Positions 22,301-31,744 are shown, counted from the stretch's first letter. The stretch: DNA of 42,226 nucleotides from Patescibacteria group bacterium (GCA_028688055.1 JAQTYZ010000003.1:130752-172977), one strand, 5' to 3'. Program-made: numbers and translations. Notes: generated by a model not told the origin, from the letters alone.

Positions 22301-22807
22301 ATGAATAGAGAGAAATATATTCCGTCGGATTTCGCCGGTGCCGAAATTGGGGAAGGAAGTCAATTATTGCAGAAACGACAAACATTAGTTGAGTCTGGCG
22401 CATCTTTATTTAGCATCGGTGCTACCTCGGAAGGCCAAGAATATCTGGCTTCGCTTCGTCATGTATTGAACATTGAAGGGGACGAAGTTTTATCGGAGGA
22501 CGTGGCTGATGCTTTGTCCGCGGAAACTCTAGAATTAATGGAAACGCGCGAAGCGGTATTAACTAAAATGGGACCGGATTTTTTAGATACTATTAAAAAA
22601 ATACCGCGCGACTTATTACTTAGTGACGGCCGAGCAATTTTACGGGTAGTGCTCGGAATAACCGCCTCCTCCGCTGTGGAGCCAAGGTCATTAGGTTTAG
22701 CCGTTGGTGGTGTACTAATAGCCAAAGAGATGCTTTGGCCGAAATTGCGGAGTTTGCTTGCCAATCGAAGTTTAAGGAAGGAAATTTATGGTACTAAAGA
22801 TAAATAA
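22301..22807 (+). CDS. Hypothetical protein with C-terminal hydrophobic region
   Basis: 168 residues, no family recognised. The first 110 residues are soluble and acidic (REKYIPSDFAGAEIGEGSQL; GDEVLSEDVADALSAETLEL). The C-terminal third contains a weak hydrophobic region (ILRVVLGITASSAVEPRSLG, LAVGGVLIAKEMLW) that might associate with membrane, ending in a basic tail. The start follows an AT-rich stretch with a TATA-rich -10-like sequence and no SD. Its end overlaps the next gene by 20 bases in another frame, which indicates coupled translation and suggests that the two products work together. Confidence 0.6.
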   Translation: MNREKYIPSDFAGAEIGEGSQLLQKRQTLVESGASLFSIGATSEGQEYLASLRHVLNIEGDEVLSEDVADALSAETLELMETREAVLTKMGPDFLDTIKKIPRDLLLSDGRAILRVVLGITASSAVEPRSLGLAVGGVLIAKEMLWPKLRSLLANRSLRKEIYGTKDK

Positions 22808-23072
22808 AGTTAAAACTGAAAAGTTGGGTAATGATTTTTTATTTTTTGTTTTTCAGCGCGTTATTAAAAATATTAATGACCAATTGTCTTCGGATCAGCA
22901 ACAAATTCTTTTAGAAATGTTGAGAGTTCAGGACTACGAGCAGATAAAAAAAATGTTGTTTTTGTGGAAAATTGATTTTGAGAATATCTTTAATGTAGAA
23001 CTACAAAGAACGGCAGATGAATTTCAAAATATTAGGGAGCAGCTGATTAATAATCTGTCGTTAACTGAATAA
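22788..23072 (+). CDS. Small helical hypothetical protein coupled to the preceding gene
   Basis: 94 residues, no family recognised. It is helical, charged and aromatic (NDFLFFVFQRVIKNINDQL; YEQIKKMLFLWKIDFENIF), without signal or membrane segment. GGAAGGAAATTT lies just upstream of its ATG within the end of the preceding gene, giving a usable SD. The 20-base overlap with the upstream gene argues that it is a real gene and functionally linked to it. The 144 bases that follow hold the uvrB promoter and no further gene. Confidence 0.6.
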   Translation: MVLKINKVKTEKLGNDFLFFVFQRVIKNINDQLSSDQQQILLEMLRVQDYEQIKKMLFLWKIDFENIFNVELQRTADEFQNIREQLINNLSLTE

Positions 23073-23131
23073 ATAATTACGATTGATGCTAATTTACGGA
23101 TAATTTTGTAAAAAAAATACAGCAGGTTGGT

Positions 23132-23160
23132 TTGACTGGTGAAGGTTTTAGAGATATAAT
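23132..23160 (+). promoter_or_regulatory. Near-consensus sigma70 promoter of uvrB
   Basis: TTGACT (23132-23137), 17 bases, TATAAT (23155-23160). The leader of about 50 bases includes AAGGGA...TCCCTT (23188-23208), which could form a hairpin just before the uvrB start. No LexA-box-like palindrome was seen. Confidence 0.75.
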
Positions 23161-23216
23161 AAGAGATACAATTAAATATTATTACGTAAGGGATTTATGG
23201 TGTCCCTTTGCTTGCT

Positions 23217-25154
23217 ATGACAAAATTTCAGCTAAATAACATCTACCCCCCTAGAGGCGATCAGCCTAAGGCAATTGATAAACTGGTAGCTGGCTATGAT
23301 AAATATTCGCGCCAGACGCTTTTGGGTGTGACTGGATCGGGTAAGACTTTTACCGTCGCCAACGTGATAAATGAAATTCAGAAACCAACGTTGGTTTTAT
23401 CACACAATAAAACTTTGGCGGCTCAATTATATCAAGAATTTCAAACTTTTTTTCCAAATAATAAGGTTTGTTATTTTATTTCATATTACGATTATTATCA
23501 GCCGGAAAGTTATTTGCCCCCGTCGGATACCTATATTGAAAAGGATGTCATGATTAATGAGCAGATTGAGCAGTTGCGGATGGAAGCGGCGACGGCGCTG
23601 ATGTCGCGCCAAGATGTAATCGTCGTTTCGTCGGTATCTTGTATCTATGGTTTCGGTCAGCCGTCAGATTTTCAAAGTGAAAGTTTTCATTTAAAAGTAG
23701 CTCAAAAAATTGAGCGCCAAAGTTTACTCAAAAAATTAGTCGCCATTCAATATGAGCGCAACGACACGGAACTCCGTCCAGGTCGCTTCAGGGCTAAAGG
23801 CGACACTATTGATGTTGTTCAGGGTTTCTCGAATAATTCAATTATTAGAATTGAGTTACATCATGATCGGGTTGAAAAAATAAGCGAGTTGCATCCGATC
23901 ACTAAGAAAGTTTCAGCCAAGCTTGATGAAATTTGGATCTATCCGGCTAGACCATTTGTGGTGCCGGCCGATCGAATTCCGAAAGCGATTAATTCGATTC
24001 GCCAGGAATTAGCCGCTCGCTTGCCGGAATTGGATACCGTTGAATCATATCGCTTGAAGCAGCGAACTAATTATGATTTGGAAATGATGGAACAGTTGGG
24101 CTATTGTAAGGGGATTGAAAATTATTCTCGTCATTTTGACGATCGCTTGCCCGGTCAGCCGCCGTTTACGCTACTTGATTTTTTTTGTTATTCTTTCGCT
24201 AACGATTGGTTAATGGTGGTTGATGAAAGTCATCAAACAATACCACAACTCGGCGGGATGTATCACGGCGATTTTGCACGAAAAAAAAATTTAATTGATT
24301 ATGGTTTTCGGTTGCCGTCGGCCTATGATAATCGTCCGTTGAAATTTGATGAGTTTGAAAAATATATGAATCACGTTATTTATGTATCGGCAACGCCGTC
24401 AGACTATGAGGCCAAAACCAGCCAGCAGACGATTGAGCAAATAATTAGGCCAACTGGCGTCGTTGATCCGCCGATTGAAATTAAACCGCTGAGTGGACAA
24501 ATTGACGATGTTATTAAAGAGGTCAAACAAGTCACCGCCAAGGGATATCGAACGCTAATTACTACTCTGACCAAAAAAATGGCTGAAGATTTGTCATATT
24601 ATTTACAGAGCCAAGGTATGAAGTCGGTTTATCTTCATTCGGAAATTGATACCATGGAACGAACCAAGATTTTGCGTCAATTGCGGATTGGTAAATATGA
24701 TGTACTGGTCGGGATTAATTTATTGCGTGAAGGTTTGGATTTGCCGGAAGTTGCCTTGGTGGCGATTTTGGATGCGGACAAAGAAGGTTTTTTGCGAAAT
24801 GCCAGAAGTTTAATTCAGACCATTGGCCGCGCGGCCCGAAATGTTAATTCAAAAGTGATAATGTATGCTGATGTGATGACCAGATCAATTAAAGAAGCAA
24901 TTTCGGAAACTGATCGCCGGAGGAAAATTCAGCAAGCTTATAATGCTAAGCATGGTATTACGCCGACAACAATTATTAAGTCAATCGCGGAAGAAGAGGT
25001 GGTGATTGAACCTGGTGAAAAAGGCCAAGCGTTTGAACTTGATAAACTAATTATCGATTTGGCCGGGCAGATGGAAGTGGCCGCGGAAAATTTGGAATTT
25101 GAAAAAGCGATTGAGTTGCGAGATCGGATTGAACTGTTAAAGAAAAAATTGTAA
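23217..25154 (+). CDS. uvrB: Excinuclease ABC subunit B
   Basis: Damage-verifying helicase-like subunit of nucleotide excision repair. 645 residues from the ATG at 23217; the track's TTG at 23208 only adds MLA. Motifs in order are DQPKAIDKLVAGY, Walker A GVTGSGKTFTVANVI (about 37-51), LSHNKTLAAQLYQEF, the beta-hairpin YYDYYQPESYLPPSDTYIEK (about 90-110), DESHQTIPQLGGMYHGD, VSATPSDYE, LLREGLDLPEVALVAILDAD and the helicase motif VI QTIGRAARN. The C-terminal UVR domain (AAENLEFEKAIELRDRIELL) that contacts UvrC is intact. It lies upstream of uvrA and uvrC but is separated from uvrA by an antisense gene. Confidence 0.97.
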   Translation: MTKFQLNNIYPPRGDQPKAIDKLVAGYDKYSRQTLLGVTGSGKTFTVANVINEIQKPTLVLSHNKTLAAQLYQEFQTFFPNNKVCYFISYYDYYQPESYLPPSDTYIEKDVMINEQIEQLRMEAATALMSRQDVIVVSSVSCIYGFGQPSDFQSESFHLKVAQKIERQSLLKKLVAIQYERNDTELRPGRFRAKGDTIDVVQGFSNNSIIRIELHHDRVEKISELHPITKKVSAKLDEIWIYPARPFVVPADRIPKAINSIRQELAARLPELDTVESYRLKQRTNYDLEMMEQLGYCKGIENYSRHFDDRLPGQPPFTLLDFFCYSFANDWLMVVDESHQTIPQLGGMYHGDFARKKNLIDYGFRLPSAYDNRPLKFDEFEKYMNHVIYVSATPSDYEAKTSQQTIEQIIRPTGVVDPPIEIKPLSGQIDDVIKEVKQVTAKGYRTLITTLTKKMAEDLSYYLQSQGMKSVYLHSEIDTMERTKILRQLRIGKYDVLVGINLLREGLDLPEVALVAILDADKEGFLRNARSLIQTIGRAARNVNSKVIMYADVMTRSIKEAISETDRRRKIQQAYNAKHGITPTTIIKSIAEEEVVIEPGEKGQAFELDKLIIDLAGQMEVAAENLEFEKAIELRDRIELLKKKL

Positions 25155-25190
25155 AAAAAATTGCAGACCGCGTCGGGCGACGAGGTCTGC
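25149..25190 (-). terminator. Intrinsic terminator of the GC-rich minus-strand membrane gene
   Basis: On the minus strand GCAGACC (25190-25184), inner CGTC/GACG, then GGTCTGC (25169-25163) followed by AATTTTTTTT. It abuts the uvrB stop codon. The plus strand lacks a T-run, so it serves the minus-strand gene. Confidence 0.8.
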
Positions 25191-25208
25191 GGCGAAAACA
25201 GGGTGCGT

Positions 25209-25793
25209 TTAGGGTTGAGTGTAGCCAACACTCCAAATGAGTGCCCAGGCCGTGATGGCCTGAATCCAGCCGAGCCGGTCGATTCGACCGTGTCCTTCGA
25301 GGACGCGGTGGATTTCCCAGCCGGGTTGAATGATGGCTAGCGGCACAAACGCCGTGAGAGCCAGGCAGGCATACAGGCGCGGTGCGCCGGGACTGGATAA
25401 GAAGAAGAGTAGAATGATTGTTACCGTCCAGGCGAAATACGCCGCGTGGTACCAACCGCCCCAAGTTATCCTTTTCAGTCCTTTATAGCGCGGGTCAATG
25501 ATGTGGCCCGGGATTGGCATGGTCGTGGCATAGACCATGTGTGCTAGTGCCGAAACGCCGACGCCGATGGTCGCGCACAGCACGATTGTCTTGGTCGACC
25601 ATTGGCCGACGTAGGGTTGAGCGAAGCGGCAGATCATTGTGATCAGAAACAGATCGGCGTAGTTGCCACCGTGATTCAGCCACGGCATAGACCGCCCGCC
25701 GAGGCCGGCGTGATCAAATCGCTTTTCGGCAATCGCGATCCACATTCCGATGGCTATGGCTATGAAGTTCAAAGGTGCGAGCGGCAGTTGCAT
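25209..25793 (-). CDS. Multi-pass membrane protein, unknown function, GC-rich
   Basis: 194 residues with about five hydrophobic segments (LNFIAIAIGMWIAIA; TIVLCATIGVGVSALAHMVY; AAYFAWTVTIILLFFL; YACLALTAFVPLAII; AITAWALIWSVGY). Several His, Trp and Asp residues sit at loop edges (HGGNYADLFLITMI, GWYHAAYFAW, WEIHRVLEGHGRIDRLGW), which may be functional, but no family is recognised. GGAGG lies eight bases from the ATG. It runs opposite to uvrB and uvrA and is visibly GC-richer, with its own consensus promoter and terminator. It looks like an inserted single-gene cassette. Confidence 0.75.
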   Translation of the reverse strand: MQLPLAPLNFIAIAIGMWIAIAEKRFDHAGLGGRSMPWLNHGGNYADLFLITMICRFAQPYVGQWSTKTIVLCATIGVGVSALAHMVYATTMPIPGHIIDPRYKGLKRITWGGWYHAAYFAWTVTIILLFFLSSPGAPRLYACLALTAFVPLAIIQPGWEIHRVLEGHGRIDRLGWIQAITAWALIWSVGYTQP

Positions 25794-25846
25794 TGGTCAT
25801 CCTCCATATTACATCTGGACACAGTTATAGTTGTTTGCAACCCTGA

Positions 25847-25875
25847 ATAATAGCATATTTAAACATAAAAGTCAA
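25847..25875 (-). promoter_or_regulatory. Near-consensus promoter of the GC-rich membrane gene
   Basis: On the minus strand TTGACT (25875-25870), 17 bases, TATTAT (25852-25847) with an extended TGC. The expected start falls beside GTTG-CAAA-CAAC (25841-25830), a hairpin at the mRNA 5' end. The -35 lies only 16 bases from the uvrA ATG on the other strand. Confidence 0.8.
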
Positions 25876-25890
25876 CGAATTAACAAAATT

Positions 25891-28716
25891 ATGAAGGAAA
25901 TTAGTAAAAATATAAGCATCAAAGGCGCGCGCGAGCATAACTTAAAAAATATTGATGTTGACATCCCAATTGATAAATTTACCGTTATAACCGGTCTATC
26001 AGGTTCAGGCAAGTCAACCCTGGCTTTTGATACGCTTTACGCTGAAGGCCAGCGCCGTTATGTCGAATCATTATCCGCCTACGCGCGACAATTTTTAGGT
26101 TTAATGAATAAGCCGGACGTCGACAAAATCACCGGCTTGTCGCCGGCCATTTCGATTGAGCAAAAATCAATTTCCAAAAATCCACGATCAACTGTTGGCA
26201 CCATCACGGAAATTTCCGATTACTTGCGTTTGCTTTATGCCAGAATTGGTATTCCTCATTGTCCCAATTGTGGTAAGCGGATTATGTCGCAATCAGTTGA
26301 AACAATTGTTGATATAATTTTAACGGAAAAAGCCGGCACCAAAATTGAAATTTTAGCCCCGGTGGTTCGAGCTAAAAAAGGGACTTATGAACAGTTGTTT
26401 AAAGAATTAGAAAAACAGGGTTTCAGTCGCATGCGGGTTGATGGTAAAGTTTCAGCCTTGAATGATTGGCAGAATTTGAAATTAAACAAGCAGACTAAAC
26501 ATAATATTGAAATTATTATTGATCGGTTGCTGATTAAAAAAGGGATTAATAATCGTTTAAGCGAAGCGGTGGAAACGGCGGCGGCGGAAGCTGACGGTTT
26601 AATTTTGGTAGTCATTGGTAGTAAGGAAAAACTTTTTTCGCAACACAATGCCTGTATTGATTGTGGTATTTCCGTGGAAGAGCTTCAGCCGCGAATGTTT
26701 TCGTTTAATTCGCCGTTCGGCGCTTGTCCCGAATGTCACGGTTTGGGATTTCTACAAAAAGTTGACGCCGAATTAGTTGTGCCAAATTCCAATCTTTCAA
26801 TCGCCGAAGGTGCCATTAAGCCATGGCAGACTCACGGTGAGGGTTGGCGCAAACAATTATTAGACGGACTGGCTGGGCATTATCAGTTTGATTTGTGGGC
26901 ACCGTGGAAAACGCTGCCGAAAAAAATTCAAAATATCATTTTATTTGGTTCCGGTGATGCCATTAAATTTGATATTTCATCGCGAAGCAAAGATTCAAAT
27001 TATCGTTGGACCGGTGAATTTGAAGGCGTGATGCCACAATTGGAACGACTCTATACCCAAACCGAGTCAGATTGGCGGCGGCAAGAAATCGGAAAATTTA
27101 TGCGGCTTGGTGATTGTGTGGCTTGTAATGGTAAGCGCTTGAAGCCCGAAATTTTAGCCGTCACGGTGGCGGGAAAAAATATTTGGGAGATATCAGAACT
27201 TTCTATTGGGCGCTTAAAAGACTTATTTGTTGAGATTAAATTAAGCGCAACCGAAAAAGAAATTGCTAAATTAATTCTGCGTGAAATTTTAAGCCGTCTG
27301 CAATTTTTAATTGACGTTGGCTTGGATTATCTTACCCTGTCGCGCCAAGCCCAAACCTTGTCGGGTGGTGAAGGTCAGCGTATTAGATTAGCAACCCAAA
27401 TTGGTTCGGAGTTGCGGGGTGTTTTATATATCTTAGATGAACCGTCAATTGGCTTGCATCAGCGCGATAATGAGCGATTGATTGTAACGCTTAAAAATTT
27501 GAAAGCGTTAGGTAATACGGTTGTGGTTGTGGAACACGATGAGGAAACAATTTTGGCATCTGACTATGTCATTGATTTGGGTCCAGGTGCTGGTATCCAC
27601 GGCGGTGAAATTGTTTTTGCCGGCAAGCCGACTGAAATTAAAAAAGCCAAAAATTCAATTACCGGTCAATATTTGACTGGTCTAAAAAAGATTGAAGTTC
27701 CCAAAAAACGTCGCCGGGCCTTTGATTTTATGGAGATTTTCGGGGCCGCGGAGAATAATTTAAAAAATATTGATGTCAAAATTCCGCTCAAGGTTTTTAC
27801 GGCGGTTACGGGAGTGTCCGGATCCGGTAAAAGCAGTTTGATTAATGACATTTTATACAAAGCATTGTATAAAATATTTTGGTCCTCAAGCGAAAAACCC
27901 GGAAAATACAAGTCGCTTAAGGGGTATGGGATTTTGGATAAAGCGGTCATCGTCGATCAGTCACCGATTGGCCGAACGCCGCGTAGTAATCCGGCAACGT
28001 ATATCGGAATTTTTACGCCAATCCGCGAATTATTTTCGCAGGTTCCAGAAGCCAAAGCTCGGGGTTACAAGCCCGGTCGATTTTCGTTTAACGTCAGCGG
28101 CGGTCGGTGTGAAGAATGCGAAGGCGACGGTTTAAAAAAAATCGAAATGCATTTTTTGCCCGATGTTTATATTGAATGCGAAAAATGTAAGGGGACGAGA
28201 TATAATCAAGAAACGCTCGCGATCAGATTTAAAGGTAAAAATATTTCAGACGTGTTAAAGATGACGGTTGAAGAAGCGCTGGAATACTTTAAAAATATTT
28301 CAGCAATTTATAATAAATTAAAAACCTTAGCTGATGTTGGCTTAGGTTACATCGCCTTGGGTCAAAGTGCAACCACGCTCTCCGGCGGCGAAGCGCAACG
28401 AATAAAATTAACTTCGGAGTTGTCACGTAAAGGCGGTAATACGTTATATATTTTAGATGAGCCGACGACTGGTCTTCACTTTGATGACATCAAAAGATTG
28501 CTGGGGGTTTTGAATCGCTTAGTTGATAAAGGTAATTCGGTTTTGGTTATTGAACATAATTTGGATGTGATTAAATCAGCAGATTGGGTAATTGATTTGG
28601 GACCTGAGGGTGGCGAAAAAGGTGGTCGGGTGATAGCCGAGGGAACCCCGGAAAAAATTGCCAAATGTGCTAAGTGGTCATACACGGGAAAATATTTGAA
28701 AAATGTTTTATCGTAA
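25891..28716 (+). CDS. uvrA: Excinuclease ABC subunit A
   Basis: Damage-recognition ATPase of nucleotide excision repair. 941 residues from the ATG at 25891 ([20 protein letters not shown]); the track's TTG start runs back through the divergent promoter. It contains two ABC ATPase modules: Walker [13 protein letters not shown] and [13 protein letters not shown], signatures [16 protein letters not shown] and [15 protein letters not shown]. Zinc sites are CPNCGKRIM with [20 protein letters not shown], and the C-terminal CEECEGDG...[10 protein letters not shown] module that reads damaged DNA. Length and motif set are normal for UvrA. uvrC follows after about 80 bases. Confidence 0.97.
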   Translation: MKEISKNISIKGAREHNLKNIDVDIPIDKFTVITGLSGSGKSTLAFDTLYAEGQRRYVESLSAYARQFLGLMNKPDVDKITGLSPAISIEQKSISKNPRSTVGTITEISDYLRLLYARIGIPHCPNCGKRIMSQSVETIVDIILTEKAGTKIEILAPVVRAKKGTYEQLFKELEKQGFSRMRVDGKVSALNDWQNLKLNKQTKHNIEIIIDRLLIKKGINNRLSEAVETAAAEADGLILVVIGSKEKLFSQHNACIDCGISVEELQPRMFSFNSPFGACPECHGLGFLQKVDAELVVPNSNLSIAEGAIKPWQTHGEGWRKQLLDGLAGHYQFDLWAPWKTLPKKIQNIILFGSGDAIKFDISSRSKDSNYRWTGEFEGVMPQLERLYTQTESDWRRQEIGKFMRLGDCVACNGKRLKPEILAVTVAGKNIWEISELSIGRLKDLFVEIKLSATEKEIAKLILREILSRLQFLIDVGLDYLTLSRQAQTLSGGEGQRIRLATQIGSELRGVLYILDEPSIGLHQRDNERLIVTLKNLKALGNTVVVVEHDEETILASDYVIDLGPGAGIHGGEIVFAGKPTEIKKAKNSITGQYLTGLKKIEVPKKRRRAFDFMEIFGAAENNLKNIDVKIPLKVFTAVTGVSGSGKSSLINDILYKALYKIFWSSSEKPGKYKSLKGYGILDKAVIVDQSPIGRTPRSNPATYIGIFTPIRELFSQVPEAKARGYKPGRFSFNVSGGRCEECEGDGLKKIEMHFLPDVYIECEKCKGTRYNQETLAIRFKGKNISDVLKMTVEEALEYFKNISAIYNKLKTLADVGLGYIALGQSATTLSGGEAQRIKLTSELSRKGGNTLYILDEPTTGLHFDDIKRLLGVLNRLVDKGNSVLVIEHNLDVIKSADWVIDLGPEGGEKGGRVIAEGTPEKIAKCAKWSYTGKYLKNVLS

Positions 28717-28745
28717 AGACATCGGTATCGTTGGTAAAAAATTGA

Positions 28746-28774
28746 CGCCGACTAATTTAGTTTTAGTCGTGGCG
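28746..28774 (+). other. Imperfect hairpin between uvrA and uvrC
   Basis: CGCCGACTAA (28746-28755) pairs with TTAGTCGTGGCG (28763-28774) apart from a two-base bulge. There is no T-run, so it is not a classical terminator. It may be an mRNA processing or stability element in the uvrAC transcript. Confidence 0.4.
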
Positions 28775-28797
28775 CTTGTTGATTAGTAACAATTTTA

Positions 28798-30375
28798 ATG
28801 ATTCAATTAAAAAATAAAATTAAAACAGCACCAAAGAATCCGGGTTGCTATTTATTTAAAAATAAAGACGGTGATATTATTTATATTGGCAAAGCTAAGA
28901 ATTTGCGCCAACGAGTAAACTGGTATTTTAAGATAGAAAATCAAATTGATAAATCAGCTGAGCTGGCTAAAAATATTGTCGATGTCGAATTTATTGTGAC
29001 TGACAGCGAAATTGAAGCCTTATTGCTTGAAGCTCAGCTGATCAAGCGCAATCAGCCAAAATATAATATTGATTTAAAGGGGGATAGTCGTTACGCGTTT
29101 GTTAAGTTTACCGAGGAGAGGTTTCCGCGCCTAATAACCGTTAGAAATCCGGAACAGCATGATAAAGTTTTTGGTCCATATACGTCCGGCGCTTCACGGC
29201 AGGAAATAATAAGGTTAGCTAACCGCTTATTTAAAATTAGAATTGGAAAAAAATTATCTGTTAAAGATGAAACGGCGGGGCGGATTAAATTGGCAACGGC
29301 GCCATGGACCGAACAGGTGGCGCCAGCTGAATATGCTAAGCGTATTGAGTTAGTCAGGTTGCTTTTAAAAGGCAAAAGTGTAGCGTTAGTAAAAAAATTA
29401 AGCCAAGAGATGAATGATTTTTCAGCTAAACAAAATTTTGAGTTAGCTAAATCACGTCGGGATCAAATTAAGGCTTTGGCTAATATTGATGCGCGGCAAA
29501 AAGTTCAACGGCCCAAAAATTATAATCAAGACGTGATAAACTATTTGCAAGTCGGTGATAAATTTTTCTTCCAACTTTTTAATATTAATAAGGGAGTTAT
29601 TTCCGGCCGTCAGGAGTTTACCTTGGTATTTTTGGAAAATGATTTAAAAAAAATATTGTCCGATTTTATCCGACAGTACTATTTTAATCACGATTGTCCG
29701 CCGGAAATAATCTTGCCGCATAAAATTAACGATCAGCCGCTGGTTGCTGAGTATTTGTCGATTTTAGCCAAGCAAAGGATCAAGTTTACAATTCCGATCC
29801 GAGGTGACAAACTTAAGCTTTTAGAATTGCTTAAAAAAAATATTATCATTAGCGTTAGTAGTGGTGATCGTAGTCTGTTTGAGTTGCAACAGAAGTTAGG
29901 TCTATCAAAATTGCCAAATGTTATTGAATGTTTTGATGTTTCCAACCTAGGCGCTACGGGCGTGGTGGCGGCAATGGTCCAGTTCCGTGGTGGCAAGCCC
30001 GACAAAAATAATTATCGTAAGTTTAAGATCAAGACCGTTCGGGGCCAGTCAGATTTTGCTTCAATGAGAGAGGTGGTTTTGCGTCGCTATTATCGAATCA
30101 CAAAAGAGCAAAGTGCCTGGCCTGATTTAATAATGGTTGACGGCGGTAAGCCGCAGCTGTCAGCCGCTACCCAGGCTTTAAAGATTTTAGGGTTGACTTG
30201 GCCGTTAATTGCTTTGGCTAAAAAAGAAGAGGAAATTTTTACCAAAAATTCAAAGTATTCAATTAGGCTTGATAAAAAATCTGACGCGTTGAAATTATTA
30301 CAGCGCATTCGTAATGAGGCTCATCGATTTGCCATTACCTATCAGCGGCTGGTGAGAAATAAGCAAATACGTTAA
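28798..30375 (+). CDS. uvrC: Excinuclease ABC subunit C, C-terminally short and lacking Fe-S cysteines
   Basis: Makes the dual incisions of nucleotide excision repair. 525 residues; typical UvrC is about 600. The GIY-YIG nuclease is present (GCYLFKNKDGDIIYIGKAKN, then NLRQRVNWYF). The UVR domain that docks UvrB is at about 197-230 (NFELAKSRRDQIKALANI). The RNase H-like nuclease has its acidic residues and His (VIECFDVSNLGATGV, MVDGGKPQLSAA, RNEAHRFAI). The cysteine cluster normally found between the GIY-YIG and UVR domains, four Cys in E. coli, is replaced by GRIKLATAPWTEQVAPAEYA with none. The protein ends at YQRLVRNKQIR, where the helix-hairpin-helix DNA-binding tail should begin. Confidence 0.93.
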   Translation: MIQLKNKIKTAPKNPGCYLFKNKDGDIIYIGKAKNLRQRVNWYFKIENQIDKSAELAKNIVDVEFIVTDSEIEALLLEAQLIKRNQPKYNIDLKGDSRYAFVKFTEERFPRLITVRNPEQHDKVFGPYTSGASRQEIIRLANRLFKIRIGKKLSVKDETAGRIKLATAPWTEQVAPAEYAKRIELVRLLLKGKSVALVKKLSQEMNDFSAKQNFELAKSRRDQIKALANIDARQKVQRPKNYNQDVINYLQVGDKFFFQLFNINKGVISGRQEFTLVFLENDLKKILSDFIRQYYFNHDCPPEIILPHKINDQPLVAEYLSILAKQRIKFTIPIRGDKLKLLELLKKNIIISVSSGDRSLFELQQKLGLSKLPNVIECFDVSNLGATGVVAAMVQFRGGKPDKNNYRKFKIKTVRGQSDFASMREVVLRRYYRITKEQSAWPDLIMVDGGKPQLSAATQALKILGLTWPLIALAKKEEEIFTKNSKYSIRLDKKSDALKLLQRIRNEAHRFAITYQRLVRNKQIR

Positions 30376-30420
30376 AATTATAAAAATATTATTAAGTTTG
30401 TATGAATTATTTAATGTCAT

Positions 30421-31041
30421 ATGAAAAAAACCGTTAACCTTGGGCTATTGAGCAGTGCGATGTATGTTGCGGCGCAGGTGTCTGCAAATATTATGTCAAC
30501 TAAAATTATTCTCTTACCGCTAGTCTTGATGTCAGTTGATGGTGGCACGATTATCTATCCGCTTACATTTACCTTGCGTGATTTCGTCCACAAAACTTGG
30601 GGTAAAAATAATGCGCGACAGCTCGTCGTTATCGCCGCGGTATTTAATTTAATGATTGCCGGACTATTTTGGGTCGTGGGCAAGCTGCCGGCGGATCCGA
30701 CTTGGCCTTTACAGCAGGCTTATGAACAACTCTTGATGCCGGTTGGAAGAATTGTTATGGCTAGTGTTATTTCCCAAATTGTTTCGGAATTGATTGACAC
30801 AGAAATTTTTAGTTTTGTTTTTAAAAAAGTCAATGACGTCTTGGCGGTATTTATTTCCAATTTTTTTGGACTTATCGTCGACAGTGTGGTATTTTCGTTA
30901 CTGGCGTTTTTTGGTTCCCTGCCATTGAGTACGGTTATTAGTATTATCATTGCCAATATTCTAATTAAATTGATTGTCAGTATTATCAGCACTCCGTTAA
31001 TTAAACTTATCCCGCGCACAGTTGATTTGAGTGAGATCTAG
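30421..31041 (+). CDS. yhhQ: VUT-family queuosine precursor transporter
   Basis: Imports a queuine/7-deazaguanine precursor for tRNA modification. 206 residues and about six membrane spans. Family signatures are VSANIMSTKIILLPLVLMS, the conserved DGGTIIYPLTFTLRDFVHKT, and AVFISNFFGLIVDSVVFSLL with its Asp. The start lies in an AT-rich region without SD. No queuosine biosynthesis gene (tgt, queA) is visible in the window, and I could not recognise a preQ1 riboswitch in the 45 bases upstream. A weak terminator-like hairpin follows at its stop codon. Confidence 0.88.
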   Translation: MKKTVNLGLLSSAMYVAAQVSANIMSTKIILLPLVLMSVDGGTIIYPLTFTLRDFVHKTWGKNNARQLVVIAAVFNLMIAGLFWVVGKLPADPTWPLQQAYEQLLMPVGRIVMASVISQIVSELIDTEIFSFVFKKVNDVLAVFISNFFGLIVDSVVFSLLAFFGSLPLSTVISIIIANILIKLIVSIISTPLIKLIPRTVDLSEI

Positions 31042-31062
31042 GGTTGAAATTAGATCGTTTTT
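31035..31062 (+). terminator. Weak intrinsic terminator at the transporter stop codon
   Basis: GATCTA (31035-31040, overlapping the stop codon) pairs with TAGATC (31051-31056), followed by GTTTTT. A short AT-rich stem. Confidence 0.5.
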
Positions 31063-31078
31063 CTGTTATTTTTATGAT

Positions 31079-31741
31079 ATGGGAACACTCTACGTTGTCG
31101 CGACGCCGATCGGCAATCTCGAAGATATCAGCTATCGAGCGGTTAGAATTCTTGGGTCTGTTAACTTAATTGCCTGTGAAGATACCAGGGTAACCAAGAG
31201 ATTACTGGACAACTATCAGATAACCACACCGACTGTTAGTTATCATCAGCACAGCGCCTCAGGTAAAATTGATTTTTTAATTAGTAAATTAAAAAGCGGT
31301 CAAGCCGTGGCCTTAGTTTCCGACGCTGGCACGCCGGGCATTTCTGATCCAGGGGGTCTATTGGTCAGGGCGGCAGTGATTGAAGGAATTAAGGTCGAAA
31401 CCGTTCCGGGACCAAGCGCGGTCGTTGCCGCTTTAGCAATTTCAGGGTTACCAACCGATCGTTTTTTATTTTTGGGTTTTTTACCGCATAAAAAAGGACG
31501 CGAGACTCTAATCAAAGAAATGGTTGCGTCAAAACAGGCAGTGGTTTTTTATGAGTCAGTCCATCGCATTGCCAAGGCCCTGGAGCAACTTCAAACTGCT
31601 GGTTTAAAACGCGAAATGTTGGTTTGTCGTGAACTGACCAAAAAATTTGAAAGTGTTTATCGCGGACTACCGGAGGAAATTTTAAAACAATTAACACCGG
31701 AAAACACCAAGGGTGAGTTTGTGGTTATTATCGGAAAATAA
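31079..31741 (+). CDS. rsmI: 16S rRNA (cytidine-1402-2'-O)-methyltransferase
   Basis: Methylates C1402 of 16S rRNA in the decoding centre using S-adenosylmethionine. 220 residues from the ATG at 31079; the track's earlier start (31031) adds MRSRVEIRSFFCYFYD across the hairpin. The family N-terminus is GTLYVVATPIGNLEDISYRA; further motifs are CEDTRVTKRLLDNYQI, VALVSDAGTPGISDPG (SAM site), VETVPGPSAVVAALAISGL and FLGFLPHKKGRE. The C-terminal extension seen in longer homologues is absent. It is followed by metG, cvpA and tatD with very short gaps; rsmI-metG-tatD order recurs in many bacteria, which supports the call. Confidence 0.95.
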   Translation: MGTLYVVATPIGNLEDISYRAVRILGSVNLIACEDTRVTKRLLDNYQITTPTVSYHQHSASGKIDFLISKLKSGQAVALVSDAGTPGISDPGGLLVRAAVIEGIKVETVPGPSAVVAALAISGLPTDRFLFLGFLPHKKGRETLIKEMVASKQAVVFYESVHRIAKALEQLQTAGLKREMLVCRELTKKFESVYRGLPEEILKQLTPENTKGEFVVIIGK

Positions 31742-31744
31742 GCT

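Noticed and set aside
25051-25464. 137-residue minus-strand ORF overlapping uvrB and the membrane gene
   Set aside because: Out of frame with the well-supported membrane protein gene and running through its terminator; Arg/Pro-rich composition typical of shadows.
30376-30420. preQ1 riboswitch before the queuosine-precursor transporter
   Set aside because: The 45-base gap is AT-rich and I could not find the conserved hairpin plus A-rich tail.
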